Assembly: GCA_046757205.1 (NCBI GenBank) | Contig: JBHHXR010000009.1 | Coordinates: forward strand, 1-31,728 | Direction: 5' to 3' | Origin: JBHHXR01 sp046757205 | Lineage (GTDB): Bacteria > Pseudomonadota > Alphaproteobacteria > Rhodobacterales > Rhodobacteraceae | Length of the DNA stretch: 31,728 bases | Part shown: positions 17,920 through 26,050 of the stretch, piece after piece | Layout of the letters: each line of letters opens with the position of its first letter | Numbering within the stretch: position 1 is the stretch's first letter | Program-made: the position numbers and the translations under genes | Notes under the pieces: model-generated | Told to the model about the DNA's origin: nothing | The model's database searches: none | Seen by the model: the letters and a program-made list of their open reading frames with translations, nothing else

Positions 17920-18360
17920 ATGATGGGATTGAAGAAAAAGCGTCGTATAAGGCTGATTGTCATGGGCCTTGTGTTGCTTGCGGCGGCGACGGCGCTGGTC
18001 GGCTACGGGTTCCGCGACGGTATCGAGTTCTTCCGCTCGCCAAGCCAGATCGCGTCCGATCGGCCCGGCCCGAACGAACGTTTCCGCCTTGGCGGGCTGG
18101 TCAAGGAAGGCAGCTGGGTGAAGGGCGACGTCAACACCTTCGTCATCACCGACCGCAACGCCGATTTTCCGGTTCGTTTCAAGGGCGTGGTGCCCGACCT
18201 TTTCAAGGAAGGGCAGGGCACGATCGTCACCGGCAAGATAGAGAACGGCGTCTTCGTTGCCACCGAAGTGCTTGCCAAGCACGACGAAGACTACCTGCCG
18301 AAAGAGGTCTCCGACGCGCTGAAGGAGCAAGGCGTCTTCCAGCCCGACACCGGTTCCTGA
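17920..18360 (+). CDS. ccmE: Cytochrome c maturation heme chaperone CcmE
   Basis: Periplasmic, membrane-anchored chaperone that binds heme covalently and hands it to CcmF/CcmH for attachment to apocytochrome c. The 146 residues comprise a basic N-terminus (KKKRRIR), one membrane anchor (about 12-30, IVMGLVLLAAATALVGYGF) and an OB-fold domain. The heme-binding His121 lies in the signature KHDEDYLP, with Tyr125 supporting. It is the alphaproteobacterial equivalent of cycJ. Normally ccmF (cycK) follows at once; here two phage-like lysis genes separate them. The 73-nt gap after the stop carries two inverted repeats. Confidence 0.96.
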   Translation: MMGLKKKRRIRLIVMGLVLLAAATALVGYGFRDGIEFFRSPSQIASDRPGPNERFRLGGLVKEGSWVKGDVNTFVITDRNADFPVRFKGVVPDLFKEGQGTIVTGKIENGVFVATEVLAKHDEDYLPKEVSDALKEQGVFQPDTGS

Positions 18361-18371
18361 CCGGCGCTTGA

Positions 18372-18418
18372 CGAAATCTTAGGCATTTCGACGGATTTTC
18401 CGAAAATTCTCGGAAATC
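18372..18418. repeat. Two tandem inverted repeats upstream of the lysis cassette
   Basis: In the 73-nt gap between ccmE and the muramidase gene there are two consecutive dyads. CGAAAT-N7-ATTTCG (18372-18390) is perfect over 6 bp. GATTTTCCGA...TCGGAAATC (18394-18418) pairs over 9 bp with one bulged T and a 6-nt spacer. A TTGACG hexamer (18368-18373) overlaps the first, but no convincing -10 follows. The repeats end 15 nt before the muramidase start. They could be operator sites or hairpins; neither is followed by a T-run. Confidence 0.5.
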
Positions 18419-18433
18419 AGCGGAGTGCTTCGG

Positions 18434-19045
18434 ATGAAGTCGATTGACGCGCTGGCGGCGGAAATCGTCGCCCGCGAAGGCGGATTTGTGAACGACCCGG
18501 CCGATCCCGGCGGCGCGACCAACCACGGCGTCACGCTGGATACGCTGCGGCGTCTGGGCGTCGACGTGACCGGCGACAAGGCGATCGACGTGTCCGACGT
18601 CAGGGCGCTCGGCAAGGGGCAGGCCGTGGCGATCTTCAAACGGCATTACTTTCACCGGCCGCGTATCGGCGAGCTTCCCGCGTCGCTTCAGCCCAGTGTC
18701 TTCGACATGTACGTGAACGCCGGGGACAACGCCGTCCGCCTGCTGCAACGGCTGCTTGCCGAGTTCGACGAACCGGTGACCGTCGACGGCGCCATCGGGC
18801 CGGAAACCGCCGCCGCCGCCGCCCGCGCGTTTCGCCGGGCGCCGGCGTACCTCGTGGACGCCTACGGGATAGCGCGGCGCAACTACTACTACGCTCTCGC
18901 CGACCGGCGCCCGGCCTCGCGCAAGTTCGCCCGCACGCGCGACGGCGGCAAGGGCGGCTGGATCAGACGCGCCGAGGAATTCGTCTCCGAAAGGTTCCGG
19001 CTGAGCGCCGCCGAACACCGCGCGAGGACGGCGGCATGGGGCTGA
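18434..19045 (+). CDS. GH108 N-acetylmuramidase (endolysin / secretion-activating type)
   Basis: Peptidoglycan-cleaving lysozyme of glycoside hydrolase family 108, 203 residues. The catalytic Glu15 is in AREGGFVNDPADPGG, continuing into ATNHGVTLDTLRRLG; this EGG...DPxDPGGxT pattern defines the family. The C-terminal part (about 115-175, TVDGAIGPETAAAAARAF onward) is the matching peptidoglycan-binding domain. No signal peptide is present, so access to the wall would need a holin, and a holin-like gene follows with an overlap of 10 nt. CGGAG 8 nt before the ATG is the ribosome-binding site; a GTG at 18425 would add three residues. Relatives include phage endolysins, the gene transfer agent lysis enzyme of Rhodobacter and the Zymomonas secretion activator. 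Base composition matches the host. Confidence 0.88.
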   Translation: MKSIDALAAEIVAREGGFVNDPADPGGATNHGVTLDTLRRLGVDVTGDKAIDVSDVRALGKGQAVAIFKRHYFHRPRIGELPASLQPSVFDMYVNAGDNAVRLLQRLLAEFDEPVTVDGAIGPETAAAAARAFRRAPAYLVDAYGIARRNYYYALADRRPASRKFARTRDGGKGGWIRRAEEFVSERFRLSAAEHRARTAAWG

Positions 19046-19584
19046 TCGCGGCGCTTCTGGGTCTCGGCGGCGCGGCGCGCGGGGTTGGCGACGCCGTCGG
19101 CGGCGTCGCCGAGGTGTTCACCGGCAACCGCGCCCAACGCGAGGCCGCGGAACACCAGGCCTATGTCGCCAGCCTCGGCCAGTTCTCCTCCGAATTCGCC
19201 CCGGCGCGGCAAGGCCGGTTCGACCGCTTCGTCGACGGCCTCAACCGCCTGCCGCGCCCGGCGCTGGCGCTGGGAACCATCGGGCTGTTCGTCTTCGCCA
19301 TGGTGGACCCGCTGGCGTTCGCGGCGCGGATGCAGGGGCTGGTGCTGGTTCCCGATCCTCTGTGGTGGCTGCTTGGCGCGGTGGTTTCGTTCTATTTCGG
19401 CGCGCGCGAGCTGCACCATTTCCGCGTCGGCCGGCCATTGGCGCGGGCGGGCGAGGTGGTGCGCAATATCCGGACCATCGACGAATTGCGGGGCGAGGCC
19501 GGCAAAGACGAGGGCGAGGCCATACTGGCCGGCACGTCGGGCAATGCCGCCGTCGATGCGTGGCGTGCGGAAGACGCATCCTGA
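19036..19584 (+). CDS. 3-TM holin of the gene-transfer-agent release type
   Basis: Membrane protein of 182 residues resembling the family described as holins of three transmembrane segments for gene transfer agent release. A short hydrophobic, Gly/Ala-rich N-terminus (1-25) is followed by a charged helix (NRAQREAAEH) and two strong membrane segments at about 75-97 (PALALGTIGLFVFAMVDPLA) and 104-124 (ending VVSFYFGARELH). The FYFGARE end of the last segment is typical of this family. The soluble tail is acidic. It overlaps the muramidase gene by 10 nt in another frame, the usual arrangement of a coupled lysis cassette. It lies 93 nt before ccmF. Protein export rather than lysis is an alternative role. 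Confidence 0.78.
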   Translation: MGLIAALLGLGGAARGVGDAVGGVAEVFTGNRAQREAAEHQAYVASLGQFSSEFAPARQGRFDRFVDGLNRLPRPALALGTIGLFVFAMVDPLAFAARMQGLVLVPDPLWWLLGAVVSFYFGARELHHFRVGRPLARAGEVVRNIRTIDELRGEAGKDEGEAILAGTSGNAAVDAWRAEDAS

Positions 19585-19677
19585 CCGGGCGCGCATGCGG
19601 CATTCCGTTCACAGCTTTGCCAATTGAAAGCCCGCCGCAAGCCTCTATGATGGCCGCCGGAAACCGGAGGCCTCGAA

Positions 19678-21660
19678 TTGACTGCCGAGCTTGGACATCT
19701 TGCCCTGATGGTGGCGCTGGTCGTAGCCGCCATGCAGGCGACAATACCGCTGATCGGAGCCCACAAGCGCTGGTCGGACTGGATGCGCCTTGCGGTGCCG
19801 GCGGCGGAGGTGCAGTTCTTCGCCATCGCCATCGCCTTCGGCGCATTGACCTGGGCGTTCGTCACTTCAGATTTTTCGGTGCGCCTCGTGGCCGCCAACT
19901 CGCATTCGGCGAAGCCGATGCTCTACAAAGTGACCGGGACCTGGGGCAACCACGAGGGCTCGATGCTCCTGTGGGTGCTGATCCTGTCGCTGTTCGGCGC
20001 CATGGTGGCCTTCACCGGCCGCAACCTGCCGCCGGCGCTCAAGGCCAGGGTGTTGTCGGTGCAGGCGATGATCGCAACCGCCTTTCTGGCCTTCATCCTG
20101 TTCACTTCCAACCCGTTCCTGCGGCTGGCCAACCCGCCGGTCGACGGTGACGGCCTGAACCCGCTGTTGCAGGACCCCGGCCTCGCCTTCCATCCGCCGT
20201 TTCTCTATCTCGGATATGTCGGGCTCTCGATGGCGTTTTCCTTCGCCGTGGCGGCGCTGATCGAGGGGCGGGTAGACGCCGCCTGGGCGCGCTGGGTGCG
20301 GCCGTGGACGCTGGCGGCCTGGATATTCCTGACCATCGGCATCGCGCTCGGTTCGTGGTGGGCCTATTACGAGCTTGGCTGGGGCGGCTGGTGGTTCTGG
20401 GACCCGGTGGAGAACGCCTCGTTCATGCCGTGGCTGATCTCGATTGCGCTGCTGCATTCCGCCATCGTGGTGGAGAAGCGCGATACGCTGAGAAGCTGGA
20501 CCATCCTCTTGGCGATCCTGGCGTTTTCGTTTTCGCTGATCGGCACCTTCATTGTCCGGTCGGGCGTCATCACCTCGGTGCATGCCTTCGCCAACGACCC
20601 GGCGCGCGGCATTTTCATCCTGGTTATCCTCGCCGCCTCCATCGGCGGCGCGCTGACGCTTTTTTCAATGCGCGCGGCGCAGCTTCGGTCCGGCGCGGTG
20701 TTTGCCACGGTGAGCCGCGAGAGCGGGCTGATCCTCAACAACCTGCTCCTGCTGGTCGCTGCCGTCGTGGTGTTCGTCGGCACGGTGTGGCCGCTGGTCG
20801 CGGAATTCGCCACCGGGGCGAAGATCTCGGTCGGCGCGCCGTTCTTCGATCTCACCTTCACGCCGTTCTTCGTCGTTCTTGCCATGCTTGTCCCCCTGGG
20901 CGCCGTCCTGCCCTGGAAGCGGGCCCGTCTTGACCGTGCCATGCGCCCGCTGTGGGGCGCGCTGGCGCTTTCGGTGGCGCTCGGGGCGCTGGTCTGGTCG
21001 CTGCAGACGGGCGGCGGGATGCTGGCGCCGATCGGCGTCGCCCTGGCGCTTTGGCTGGTGCTGGGCTCGCTTGCCGATATTGCCGGCCGGGCGCGGCTCG
21101 GCCGCGCCCCGCTCGCCGAAAGTCTGCGCCGCGCGTCCAACCTGCCGCGCGCCGACTGGGGCAAGACGGTGGCGCATGCGGGCCTCGGCCTGACGATATT
21201 CGGGATCGCCACCATCACCGCCTGGCAGGCGGAGGACATTCGCACGGCGCAGCCGGGAGAGAGCATCGAAATCGCCGGCTACACTTTGAGATTCGACAAG
21301 GTAGAGCGCATACGCGGCCCGAACTTCATTGCGGACAAGGGTACTTTCACGCTGACCTCCGGACGCGGCGCCGGCGCCACCCTGCGGCCGGAGAAGCGGG
21401 TCTACGAGGTCCAGCGCATGCCGACCACGGAAGCCGCGATCGACTACGGGCTGACGCGCGACGTCTACGTCGTTCTCGGCGACCGGCAGGACGACGGTGC
21501 CTGGGCGGTTCGGACCTACGTGAAGCCCTTTTCGAACTGGATCTGGCTCGGAGCCATCGTCATGGCGATCGGCGGTGTTCTCAGCCTGACGGACCGGCGC
21601 TACCGCGTCGGTGCGGTGCGCCGGCGCCGGGCGCCGGCGGCGGGGGTGCCGGCGGAATGA
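19678..21660 (+). CDS. ccmF: Cytochrome c heme lyase subunit CcmF
   Basis: Multi-pass inner-membrane core of the heme lyase that joins heme to apocytochrome c with CcmH and CcmI. Translation appears to start at a TTG, chosen because GGAGG stands 7 nt before it and the protein then begins at the family N-terminus, giving 660 residues. Signatures are TGTWGNHEGSMLLW, the tryptophan-rich WWD loop GWGGWWFWDPVENASFMPW (about 232-250), and histidines in FHPPFLYLGY, SVHAFANDP and VAHAGLGL positions that match known heme ligands. About 14-15 hydrophobic segments are visible. The stop codon overlaps the ccmH start (ATGA). A start codon weaker than ATG may tune its level. Confidence 0.96.
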   Translation: MTAELGHLALMVALVVAAMQATIPLIGAHKRWSDWMRLAVPAAEVQFFAIAIAFGALTWAFVTSDFSVRLVAANSHSAKPMLYKVTGTWGNHEGSMLLWVLILSLFGAMVAFTGRNLPPALKARVLSVQAMIATAFLAFILFTSNPFLRLANPPVDGDGLNPLLQDPGLAFHPPFLYLGYVGLSMAFSFAVAALIEGRVDAAWARWVRPWTLAAWIFLTIGIALGSWWAYYELGWGGWWFWDPVENASFMPWLISIALLHSAIVVEKRDTLRSWTILLAILAFSFSLIGTFIVRSGVITSVHAFANDPARGIFILVILAASIGGALTLFSMRAAQLRSGAVFATVSRESGLILNNLLLLVAAVVVFVGTVWPLVAEFATGAKISVGAPFFDLTFTPFFVVLAMLVPLGAVLPWKRARLDRAMRPLWGALALSVALGALVWSLQTGGGMLAPIGVALALWLVLGSLADIAGRARLGRAPLAESLRRASNLPRADWGKTVAHAGLGLTIFGIATITAWQAEDIRTAQPGESIEIAGYTLRFDKVERIRGPNFIADKGTFTLTSGRGAGATLRPEKRVYEVQRMPTTEAAIDYGLTRDVYVVLGDRQDDGAWAVRTYVKPFSNWIWLGAIVMAIGGVLSLTDRRYRVGAVRRRRAPAAGVPAE

Positions 21661-22115
21661 TCCGGGCCCTGCTTTTCTGCCTCGCGATGCTGCTGTGGGC
21701 GCTGCCTTCGGCGGCGGTGGAGCCGGGAGAGATGCTCGACGACCCGGCGCTTGAGGCCCGCGCAAGAGAAATTTCGGCCACTCTGCGCTGCCTCGTCTGC
21801 CGCAACGAATCAATCGATGAATCGAACGCCGATCTTGCCCGCGACCTGCGCATCCTGCTGCGCGAGCGGCTGTCGGCGGGCGACACCGACGACGAAGCGG
21901 TCAATTACATCGTGGCCCGCTACGGCGATTTCGTCCTGCTCAAGCCGCGTTTCCGTGGCGGCAACATCCTGCTGTGGCTGTCCGGCCCCGCCGCATTGCT
22001 GATCGGTTTGGTCGTGACGGTCGTTTTCATCCGCCGCCGCAACTCCACCGCGCCGCAGCAGGCCGGGCTGAGCGCCGAGGAACAGTCGCGTCTCGACCGA
22101 CTACTCGGCGAGTGA
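21657..22115 (+). CDS. ccmH: Cytochrome c maturation thiol reductase CcmH (CycL)
   Basis: Thioredoxin-like membrane protein that keeps the CxxCH motif of apocytochrome c reduced for heme attachment. The 152 residues start with a signal peptide (LLFCLAMLLWALPSAAV), then the active site LRCLVCRNESIDES with its CxxC, the RILLRERLSAGDTDDE helix, the YGDFVLLKPRF motif, and one C-terminal membrane helix (LLWLSGPAALLIGLVVTVVFI). This is the short form without a fused CcmI part. The start overlaps the ccmF stop by 4 nt (ATGA), indicating translational coupling. Neither ccmI nor ccmG is encoded in this cluster. Confidence 0.95.
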   Translation: MIRALLFCLAMLLWALPSAAVEPGEMLDDPALEARAREISATLRCLVCRNESIDESNADLARDLRILLRERLSAGDTDDEAVNYIVARYGDFVLLKPRFRGGNILLWLSGPAALLIGLVVTVVFIRRRNSTAPQQAGLSAEEQSRLDRLLGE

Positions 22116-22185
22116 CGCGGCGTTCCGGGTTTCGCCGCCCACCCCGAATCTGTATGCCTGTCCCGACCAGCGAGGGATCGCCGCA

Positions 22186-22962
22186 ATGAGCTACGACACG
22201 ATCATCTATACCTTCGACTCGAATGTCGCGACCATCACCATGAACCGCCCGGAAGTGATGAACGGGCTGAACGAACAGATGCGCCTTGACCTTCTTCACG
22301 CCGTCCGTCGTGCGGAATCCGAAGCGCGCGTTCTGATCCTCACCGGGATCGGCGGCGCGTTCTGTTCGGGTCAGGACCTCGCCGACAGCGGAACGGCCGT
22401 GGACCTCGACATAGAGCGGGTTCTGCGCGAGGAGTACGAGCCGCTGCTCAAGGCGATCTACCAGTGCCGCATTCCCACGATCGCCGCCGTCAACGGCGCG
22501 GCCGCCGGGGCGGGGGCCAATCTCGCGCTGGCGACGGATATCGTCATCGCCTCCGAATCGGCGTTCTTCGTGCAGGCTTTCGCGCGTATCGGCCTGGTGC
22601 CGGACGCCGGCGGCAGCTATTGGCTGCCCCGGCAGGTGGGTTTCGCCCGCGCCATGGGCGCCGCGCTGTTCGCCGAGAAGATTCCGGCGAAACAGGCGGA
22701 GAGCTGGGGCATGATCTGGGAGGCGGTGCCCGACGGCGATTTCGTCGCCACCGTAAGGCTGCGCGCCACGCTGCTTGCCGAAGGTCCGACCAGGACCTAC
22801 GCGTATATCAAACAGGCCATCCGCGCGTCGTTCGACAATTCGCTCGACGAACAACTCGATCTCGAGGCAACGCTTCAGGGCAAGGCCGGAAAGACCCGCG
22901 ATTTCGTCGAAGGGGTGATGGCGTTCATGGAAAAACGTCCGGCCAACTACGAGGGCCGCTGA
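22186..22962 (+). CDS. Enoyl-CoA hydratase/isomerase, PaaG-like
   Basis: Crotonase-fold enzyme of 258 residues most like PaaG, the 1,2-epoxyphenylacetyl-CoA isomerase of phenylacetate degradation. The oxyanion-hole loop GGAFCSGQDLAD and VNGAAAGAGANLALATDIV are clear. The active-site segment FARIGLVPDAGGSYWLPR carries the Asp used by PaaG-type isomerases rather than the second Glu of hydratases, and AESWGMIWEAV and LDEQLDLEATLQGKAGKTRDF also fit PaaG. No other paa gene lies nearby, so the pathway is uncertain and a general 2-enoyl-CoA isomerase role is possible. GAGGG lies 9 nt before the ATG. glnE follows on the same strand. Confidence 0.83.
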   Translation: MSYDTIIYTFDSNVATITMNRPEVMNGLNEQMRLDLLHAVRRAESEARVLILTGIGGAFCSGQDLADSGTAVDLDIERVLREEYEPLLKAIYQCRIPTIAAVNGAAAGAGANLALATDIVIASESAFFVQAFARIGLVPDAGGSYWLPRQVGFARAMGAALFAEKIPAKQAESWGMIWEAVPDGDFVATVRLRATLLAEGPTRTYAYIKQAIRASFDNSLDEQLDLEATLQGKAGKTRDFVEGVMAFMEKRPANYEGR

Positions 22963-23014
22963 CGCCGGCTTGGCAGGGCTTGACGGGAGTCCGCGGCCTG
23001 TCACACTCGTCGTC

Positions 23015-25882
23015 ATGGACGAGCCCGGCGCACTTTCCGACAGGATAACCCAGGCACCGATCGCCTTCGACCGGGCGCGGGGTACCGAGGTCGCGCAGGC
23101 GGTCGCGGGCGGCACCGGGCCGCAGGCCGATCTGATGGCAGGCGCGGCGGGCTGTTCGCCGTATCTGGCCGGGCTCATTGAGCGCGATCCGGAATTCGCG
23201 CAAAGGCTGTTGCAGGGATCACCCGAATCGCTGGCGGCGGAGATAACCGGCCAATTCCGGGAAGCCGGCGGCGCCGACGATCCCGGGCCGGCCCTGCGCC
23301 TCGCCAAGCGGCGCATTTCGCTGCTCGCCGCGCTTGCCGATCTCGGTGGCGTGTGGCGCCTCGGCCAGGTGACACGTGCCCTGACGCGGTTCGCCGACGC
23401 GGCGGTCGCCGCCGCGCTGAGCTATCAGCTGAGAGTGGAATTGGGGCGAAACAGACTTCCCGGCCTCGGCGAAGCGGACCTCGCCGACTGCGCCGGCATG
23501 GTCGTGCTTGCCATGGGCAAGATGGGCGCGCGGGAGCTGAATTTTTCGTCCGACATCGACCTATTCGTCCTGTTCGACGATGCGCGGCACGCCGCGGAAG
23601 ACCGGGCGCTGCTGCGCAAGGGGTTCATCCGGGTGACGCAGCGCATGGTGCGGACGTTGTCCGAAGTGACGGCCGACGGCTACGTGTTCCGAACCGATCT
23701 TCGGCTGCGTCCGAATCCGTCGGTCACGCCGGTCTGCATCGGCATGGACCCGGCGGAGGAGTATTACGAGAGCCACGGCAGGACATGGGAACGCGCCGCC
23801 ATGATCAAGGCGCGGGCCTGTGCCGGCGCCATTTCCGCCGGCGAGGTATTTCTCGGCCGGCTGAAGCCGTTCATCTGGCGCCGCCATCTCGATTTCGCGG
23901 CGATCCAGGACGCCCACGCCATGCAGACCGCGATCCGCGATCACAAGGGTTTCGGCAGCCGCATCGTCGTTCCGGGCCACGACGTCAAGCTGGGCCGTGG
24001 CGGCATCCGCGAAATCGAGTTCTTTACCCAGACAAGACAGCTTATCGGCGGCGGGCGCGACGCGTCGGTGCGGTCGCCGGAGACGCTGGAAGCGCTCGCC
24101 GCGCTGGAACAGAAGCGCTGGATAGAACCCGATGTCCGCCGCCAGCTCCACATGGCCTATGTCGCGCACCGCACGCTGGAGCACCGCCTGCAGATGGTCG
24201 ACGATGCGCAGACGCACAGAATGCCGGATACGCAGGAGGGTCTGGCGCGGATCGCGGCCTTCTGCGGCAGCGATGATCCGATGGCCTTCGAGGCAGAACT
24301 GCGCGACCGTTTCCGACTGGTCCACCGGCTGACGGAGGAATTTTTCACGGCGTCCGCCGCCGCGTCGGCGCAGCCGCCCCCGCTGCCGGAGATCGGCAGC
24401 CTGGGTTTCGCCCGTCCCGAGGCCGCCCGCGACCTGCTCGAGGCCTGGCCCGCCCTGCCGGCGCTGCGTTCGTCGCGCGGGCGCCGGATCTTCCGTCGTC
24501 TGCAACCGTCCATCCTCGAACGGCTCGGCCGCGCCGCCGACCCCGACGAAGCGATCGTCCAGTTCGACCGTTTCCTGTCGGGCCTTCCTGCCGGCGTCCA
24601 GATATTCTCGCTGTTCGACAGCAACCCGCAGCTTCTCGATTTGCTGATCGATATCTGTGTGGCGGCGCCGCGGCTGGCGCGTTACCTCGGCCGCAACGCC
24701 GGGGTGTTCGACGCCGTGCTGGAGCCGGAGTTCTTCACCCGCCTGGAGGGCGCCGAGGCGCTGGTCGGCCAGTTGACTTCGGCGCTCGCCGACGCCGCCG
24801 ATTACGAAACCGTGCTCGATACCGCCCGGCGGTGGGTGAAGGAACGGCAGTTCCGGGTCGGTGTGCAACTGCTTCGCGGCATCGCATCGCCCAGGGAGGC
24901 GGCCATCGCCTATTCCGACATCGCCGAGGCCTGTCTGCGCGGGCTGTTCGGCCATGTCGCGGAGCATCTGGCGGAGCGGCACGGAGATCCGCCCGGCAAT
25001 GGCGCCGCTGTCATCGCCATGGGCAAACTCGGGTCGCGCGAGATGACGGTCGCCTCCGATCTCGATCTGATTGTGGTCTACGACGGTGGCGACAGTGAAT
25101 CCTCCACCGGGCCGCGGCCGCTGCCGGTTTCCACCTATTACGCGCGCCTCACCAAGGCACTGCTCTCGGCACTTACCGTGGCGACGGCCGAGGGGGCGCT
25201 CTACCAGGTCGATATGCGGCTTCGGCCGTCGGGTCAAAAGGGGCCGGTGGCGGTGTCGCTCGCTTCCTTCAGGTCGTATCACTACGAGGACGCATGGACC
25301 TGGGAACATCTCGCGCTGACCCGCGCCAGAGTGGTTGCCGGATCGCCCATAGTGGGACCGGCGGTAAGCCAGGTGATCGCGGACGTCCTTGGCCGGGCGC
25401 ACGACCGCGCCACCGTCCGGGCGGACGTTGCCGCGATGCGCGAGAAGCTCGCCTCGGCGCATCTGGAGGCGCAGACCGGGCCGTGGGATGTCAAGCACGG
25501 GCGCGGCCGCCTGATGGATATCGAACTGTTTCTGCAATCCGGCATTCTGGAGTGCGGTCTTGCCGGTATCCGCCGTCCGGGCGAGATGGCCGCGGCGCTT
25601 CAGGCCAAGAACTGGCTGAGGCGCGACGATGCCGAAATGCTCGCGGAGGCCATCGAACTCTATTCGGCGATTCAGCAGATCACCACGCTGGCCTTCGAAG
25701 GTGAGCTTGACGCGAACACCCCGGACAGCGGGCTCGTCCGGCTTCTCATGGCCGCGACCGGTTACTCTTCGGCGGCTTCCCTGAAGGAGAATATCGCCGG
25801 CCTCGCCGGGCGGGTCGCGGCGCTCATCGACTGCCATTTTGCCAATAACGGCGGCGGCGCCAGCCAACCCGAATCCCCTTAA
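23015..25882 (+). CDS. glnE: Bifunctional glutamine synthetase adenylyltransferase/deadenylase
   Basis: Adjusts nitrogen assimilation by adding AMP to, or removing it from, glutamine synthetase under PII control. Two nucleotidyltransferase domains are visible. The N-terminal deadenylase has GKMGARELNFSSDIDLFVLF (about 168-187), and the C-terminal adenylylase has GKLGSREMTVASDLDLIVVY (about 670-690), each with the GS-x-D-x-D type metal site and a following RLRPS-like strand (DLRLRPNPS, DMRLRPSGQ). The HGRTWERAAMIKARA and KHGRGRLMDIE segments are also typical. The ATG at 23015 gives 955 residues. An in-frame TTG at 22970 adds 15; neither has a convincing Shine-Dalgarno, so the start is uncertain. 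Confidence 0.95.
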   Translation: MDEPGALSDRITQAPIAFDRARGTEVAQAVAGGTGPQADLMAGAAGCSPYLAGLIERDPEFAQRLLQGSPESLAAEITGQFREAGGADDPGPALRLAKRRISLLAALADLGGVWRLGQVTRALTRFADAAVAAALSYQLRVELGRNRLPGLGEADLADCAGMVVLAMGKMGARELNFSSDIDLFVLFDDARHAAEDRALLRKGFIRVTQRMVRTLSEVTADGYVFRTDLRLRPNPSVTPVCIGMDPAEEYYESHGRTWERAAMIKARACAGAISAGEVFLGRLKPFIWRRHLDFAAIQDAHAMQTAIRDHKGFGSRIVVPGHDVKLGRGGIREIEFFTQTRQLIGGGRDASVRSPETLEALAALEQKRWIEPDVRRQLHMAYVAHRTLEHRLQMVDDAQTHRMPDTQEGLARIAAFCGSDDPMAFEAELRDRFRLVHRLTEEFFTASAAASAQPPPLPEIGSLGFARPEAARDLLEAWPALPALRSSRGRRIFRRLQPSILERLGRAADPDEAIVQFDRFLSGLPAGVQIFSLFDSNPQLLDLLIDICVAAPRLARYLGRNAGVFDAVLEPEFFTRLEGAEALVGQLTSALADAADYETVLDTARRWVKERQFRVGVQLLRGIASPREAAIAYSDIAEACLRGLFGHVAEHLAERHGDPPGNGAAVIAMGKLGSREMTVASDLDLIVVYDGGDSESSTGPRPLPVSTYYARLTKALLSALTVATAEGALYQVDMRLRPSGQKGPVAVSLASFRSYHYEDAWTWEHLALTRARVVAGSPIVGPAVSQVIADVLGRAHDRATVRADVAAMREKLASAHLEAQTGPWDVKHGRGRLMDIELFLQSGILECGLAGIRRPGEMAAALQAKNWLRRDDAEMLAEAIELYSAIQQITTLAFEGELDANTPDSGLVRLLMAATGYSSAASLKENIAGLAGRVAALIDCHFANNGGGASQPESP

Positions 25883-26050
25883 TTTCGCTTTTTCAGCCGG
25901 TTACCGGAAATTGTCACATTACAGAAATGTCATCGCCCGGCGCGCCCGACCGCATCGAGTCTTGTTTGAAATGCCAGTTCACAGTATACAGGTACGGTCT
26001 TTTGGGGGACCCTTCACCCGCGGCATCCAGGGTCTTGCGTAGGTGGCGTG

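Noticed and set aside
18368..18396. Sigma-70-type promoter starting at TTGACG before the muramidase
   Set aside because: The -35 is good, but the hexamers at 16-18 nt spacing (for example ACGGAT) do not resemble a -10, so I did not call a promoter.
23561..25867. 768-codon minus-strand frame antisense to glnE
   Set aside because: Long antisense frames are common in GC-rich genes; glnE has two intact nucleotidyltransferase motifs while the antisense product is Arg/His/Gly-rich without recognisable motifs.
25912..25933. TGTCA...TGTCA repeat upstream of the metallophosphoesterase as a Pho box
   Set aside because: The two copies are 16 nt apart, not the 11-nt period of PhoB boxes.
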